A stretch of 64,000 nt of DNA, from positions 562,281 through 626,280 of the forward strand of contig CAYVVT010000001.1 in NCBI GenBank assembly GCA_964454335.1, in the 5' to 3' direction. This document shows, piece by piece, positions 61,128 to 64,000 of the stretch. The notes under the pieces were generated by a model. It saw only the letters and a program-made list of their open reading frames with translations. It ran no database searches and had not been told where the DNA came from. Position 1 is the stretch's first letter. Each line of letters opens with the position of its first letter. The position numbers and the translations under genes are program-made. This DNA is from CAYVVT01 sp964454335. GTDB lineage: Bacteria > Fidelibacterota > UBA8477 > JABMPR01.

Positions 61128-62027
61128 ATGTATCGGATTTGTGTAGTGATCGTGATAGCAGTTGTTCTTTTATGGTCCTGCGGGCAGAATAATGGTGATG
61201 TTGACACTTTGGATCAAAAAACGCTCAGATCGGGGATTGTTCAAGCAGAGTTCGGCAAGCTCTACTATGAACAGCAGGGGACAGGATCAGACATTGTCAT
61301 GATCCATGGTGCCTATCTGGACAGACGCAACTGGGATCTACAGTTTAATCGATTTGCAGAGGAATACCGTGTCACGCGCTATGATGTACGCGGACATGGA
61401 AAGACGGAAAGCCTGGACACCAATTTTACCGATTACGAAGACCTGTTGACCATCTGTGATAGTCTGGACATCCAGGAAGCAATACTCATGGGCCTTTCCA
61501 TGGGCGGCGGCATTGCTCTCGACTTTGCATTAACATACCCAGAGCGTGTCAAGGCCCTGGTGCTCATCGGTCCCGGTATCGGTGGTGGAGAATATGACAG
61601 CCCGGAATACCAGGTTTACGTAGAAGAACTTTTACCCGCCCTGCAGGCTGAGGATTTCAGTCAGATCGTGGCCATCATGCTGAAGTATTGGTCGGTCGGT
61701 CCCGGTCGGTCTGTGGCGGAAGTCGATTCGACCTTTCTTGATACAATGCGAACATTGATGGATGAAAATCGGAAAAGATGGTACCTAAATTCACTGGTGA
61801 AACGCCTGGATCCACCGGTTATCGACAGGGCGGAAGAACTGACCATGCCGATCCTCATTGTAAATGGATCAGAAGATGTGGTGGATATTCTTGATAACAG
61901 TGAGGAGTTTGCCGGTCTGGCGAAAAATGTGCGCATCGAATTAATCCAGGATGCTGGCCACATTGTCAATATGGAGAAACCTGAGGAATTCAATGATCTT
62001 GCCATGAAGTTCATCAAGACATTGTGA
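61128..62027 (+). CDS. Alpha/beta-hydrolase lipoprotein
   Basis: 299 residues, GGAGGGGAA ahead of the ATG. Signal peptide with lipobox LLWSC, so it is anchored outside the cytoplasm. Alpha/beta-hydrolase core: MIHGAYLDRRNW, YDVRGHGKTES, the nucleophile elbow GLSMGGG (Ser), VNGSEDVVD (Asp) and DAGHIVNME (His). An esterase or lipase; substrate not readable. It converges on the CotH gene. Confidence 0.92.
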   Translation: MYRICVVIVIAVVLLWSCGQNNGDVDTLDQKTLRSGIVQAEFGKLYYEQQGTGSDIVMIHGAYLDRRNWDLQFNRFAEEYRVTRYDVRGHGKTESLDTNFTDYEDLLTICDSLDIQEAILMGLSMGGGIALDFALTYPERVKALVLIGPGIGGGEYDSPEYQVYVEELLPALQAEDFSQIVAIMLKYWSVGPGRSVAEVDSTFLDTMRTLMDENRKRWYLNSLVKRLDPPVIDRAEELTMPILIVNGSEDVVDILDNSEEFAGLAKNVRIELIQDAGHIVNMEKPEEFNDLAMKFIKTL

Positions 62028-62068
62028 AATCTATGGTGTAATGAATCAGGGAGTATCGCGGATTACTA

Positions 62069-63706
62069 TCACTTCAGCAGAATAACCTTCTGAACTTGAA
62101 CCTGGTCACGTGCTTCCAGACGAATGAAATAGGTGCCCGCCGGGAGTATTCTCCCGCTGGCATCTCGCCCATTCCATGACACATGATGCCTGCCTGTCGG
62201 CTGCCATCCATGGACGAGTGTACATTGCTGGCGCCCCATGACGTCGAATACCCTGATGGTCAGTTTAGTGGCAGAATCCAGTGCGTAATCCAGGCGGGTC
62301 TCAGGGTTGAACGGATTCGGGTATGGTGCTGACAGATGGAAACTCAGAGGAATGTATCCTGGTTGTAAGCTTGTCATTGAATCAAGCCACTCCAGCCGAC
62401 CGGTGATCCAGGATTCCAGGTAGCCCAGCTCAGCCTCCCAGGTGAAACCGATAAAGGCGTTGGGCCAGACATACTCATCAAGGATGGGCCAGCGTTCGAA
62501 GTTGCGTGCCGCGGCCGCACCGATGTCGTTCTCCAGGGAATCCATCAGGACCACAAGCTCAGTCTCACTGAGCAGGCTTTCCCGCAGAGCTTGGTAGCGC
62601 TGGTTGAAGGCAAGCTGAAAGGCAGGATCCTCCCAGATGCGCACCCACCAGAACGGAATCTGGAACCCATCGAAGGGTTGGTCGAAGATATAGCGCCAGC
62701 CGGTCATGAGACCACCGCCATAGTAATCACAGTTACCCAGAGCAATGTTGAAGTCCCACTGCGGTCCCATGGTGAGACGCGGATCTATGGAGTCCCGGTC
62801 CTTGTAGAAGAAATCACTCAACCGGTAGCCATCCACGTTGCCGGTGAACTCCTGGATCAGGGCATAATCGATGACTGATTCCATATTCATCACGGACTGG
62901 TAGCCCGTGGATGGGTCGGTATAATCATCCGCAGCCATCAAGGTTTCGAAGTCAGCAATGAAATCCTGGATGTACTGCCTTTGCTCCCAGGCGATGTTAT
63001 CGGGCGCAGGATAGTGGAACTGGTACCAGACACCGCTGTAGCCCTGTAGCGGTGATTCAGAGTACCATCCATCATTGTTGTCACCATCCCATTTGTCGAT
63101 CTTCAGGATATAGCCGCCGGTGAGATCGTCACCGCTGATCTCATCCGGATCCAGCCTTGAAATATCGACCCGATTATCATCACGTTTGATCTTCTCCATG
63201 AGGACATACAGACCACGGTAATCACCGTTGAGTACCAGCTCGCAATGACGGGTGCGGGTGGCATACCAGCCCATCTCCCGGGTCAGAGTGTAGGTGAGCA
63301 CATTGCGGATCAATGCTTTGTCTGAATACGGGGCATACAGGATCCAGTCATTTTCCACAGGCATTCCCAGCAGGGAGACATTCAGGTTACTGCCGTCGGC
63401 CTCCCGGGTCTCGAATGCATACTGTTTCTTGGGAAACATCTGCGAGGATGATCCACGGACCTCGATACCGATATGGCCATCGTAGGCATTGAAGGGATCG
63501 TTGATGTGATTGGTGTTTCCAGGACCGTTATCGATGATGCCCAGCTGCGCCATGATCTTGGGCTCGTCGGGAATGGTCTCACCATCGGTGTCGATGACGA
63601 AAATGGGCAGATGAGAGCTGGTGAAGATCTGGGCCTGGAGTGTGATGCAGAAAAGAAAACTGCAAATGATACCTGACGTTGTTCTGGTATTTCCCCGGCT
63701 CATCAT
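62069..63706 (-). CDS. CotH-kinase-family secreted protein with T9SS tail
   Basis: 545 residues from the ATG pair at 63701-63706 (no strong ribosome-binding site; the frame is open to 63778). Signal peptide around GIICSFLFCITLQA. CotH kinase domain: RGSSSQMFPKKQYAFETREADG, MPVENDWILYAPYSDKALIRN, NGDYRGLYVLMEKIKRDDNR, GGYILKIDKWD, and the metal-binding WDFNIALGN. The T9SS tail is YPNPFNPETRLDYALDS, IRVFDVMGRQQ, WNGRDASGRILPAGTYFIRLEA and KVILLK. CotH proteins are secreted protein kinases; this one would act at the cell surface. Confidence 0.9.
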   Translation of the reverse strand: MMSRGNTRTTSGIICSFLFCITLQAQIFTSSHLPIFVIDTDGETIPDEPKIMAQLGIIDNGPGNTNHINDPFNAYDGHIGIEVRGSSSQMFPKKQYAFETREADGSNLNVSLLGMPVENDWILYAPYSDKALIRNVLTYTLTREMGWYATRTRHCELVLNGDYRGLYVLMEKIKRDDNRVDISRLDPDEISGDDLTGGYILKIDKWDGDNNDGWYSESPLQGYSGVWYQFHYPAPDNIAWEQRQYIQDFIADFETLMAADDYTDPSTGYQSVMNMESVIDYALIQEFTGNVDGYRLSDFFYKDRDSIDPRLTMGPQWDFNIALGNCDYYGGGLMTGWRYIFDQPFDGFQIPFWWVRIWEDPAFQLAFNQRYQALRESLLSETELVVLMDSLENDIGAAAARNFERWPILDEYVWPNAFIGFTWEAELGYLESWITGRLEWLDSMTSLQPGYIPLSFHLSAPYPNPFNPETRLDYALDSATKLTIRVFDVMGRQQCTLVHGWQPTGRHHVSWNGRDASGRILPAGTYFIRLEARDQVQVQKVILLK

Positions 63707-64000
63707 GTTTGAACTTAATCGATTCGCTGATCCAAGTGCAACTAATGTCAGAATGAAACCAGGTTCCTCCGATATCACCTGGATCCCGTGTTCTCGTCCC
63801 CAGATGAACGCAATTCAGCGAGGTCGTACCTTGAAAAAAGCGGCTTACACTCAAGATATTGTATCAGAAATAAGTGGTATATACTACATCCCTCACCAGT
63901 CTGATCCGCCGATGGCGGATTCCAAGCCCGGTGAAATTGATACAATACACCGATATAAGGCTATTCGATATCCCATATCCTCACCCTACTCGTCATGGCG

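Overview
The window looks like a chromosomal segment of a Gram-negative bacterium of the FCB superphylum, most like Marinimicrobia (SAR406 / 'Neomarinimicrobiota'). The evidence is indirect: four secreted proteins end in a Por/T9SS-type sorting tail built around PNPFNP, a fifth ends in a dockerin pair, there are several lipoproteins and beta-barrel candidates, and energy-metabolism genes such as PPDK and an LDH-like malate dehydrogenase are present. No marker gene settles the phylum. I see no phage, insertion sequence or CRISPR array. Genes are densely packed, often joined by ATGA overlaps, and many units end in clean hairpin-plus-T terminators.

Layout. 1-4.6 kb: end of an LD-carboxypeptidase gene, a YgjV-GNAT fusion, a glutathione peroxidase, a DUF5020-type outer-membrane protein, a degenerate amidohydrolase, chorismate mutase and mdh. 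4.7-12.4 kb: a minus-strand housekeeping run (metallophosphoesterase, cysteine desulfurase, mnmA, a one-domain GlmU, an exported protein, a LytR_C protein, rsfS, argS). 12.7-25.6 kb: TPR lipoprotein, a Reeler-like protein, a barrel-plus-TPR protein, AI-2E transporter with a cNMP-binding protein, a dockerin metalloprotease, envelope proteins, glycosyltransferases and MgtE. 25.8-31 kb: PPDK, a cNMP-histidine kinase and a YwaF-like membrane protein.

31-36.5 kb is the most unusual part. An ECF sigma operon (sigma, probable anti-sigma, isoaspartyl peptidase) stands divergent to a 43-residue membrane microprotein and a DUF6249 protein. A murein-peptide recycling pair follows (MpaA-like carboxypeptidase and Asp/Glu racemase). 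Next comes a second, homologous microprotein behind a near-consensus sigma-54 promoter, directly upstream of a lipoprotein with seven VNG beta-solenoid repeats. I infer an envelope-response locus and propose the two microproteins as a new family.

36.6-41 kb: PabC-like enzyme, methyltransferase, tgt and small or membrane proteins. 41-48 kb: three surface proteins with T9SS tails (two are parallel beta-helices), a VanZ-like protein and a TonB-domain lipoprotein. 48-52 kb: a zinc alcohol dehydrogenase and a DapA-family aldolase coupled to a secreted beta-helix protein. tRNA-Arg(TCT) lies at 52.0 kb, flanked by strong hairpins. 52.7-58.8 kb: a GT39-type glycosyltransferase with TPRs, then a corrinoid methyl-transfer operon (non-pyrrolysine MttB homologue, corrinoid protein, homocysteine methyltransferase) followed by a 3-His cupin. 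58.9-64 kb: RhlE-like helicase, a small membrane protein, an alpha/beta-hydrolase lipoprotein and a CotH-kinase surface protein.
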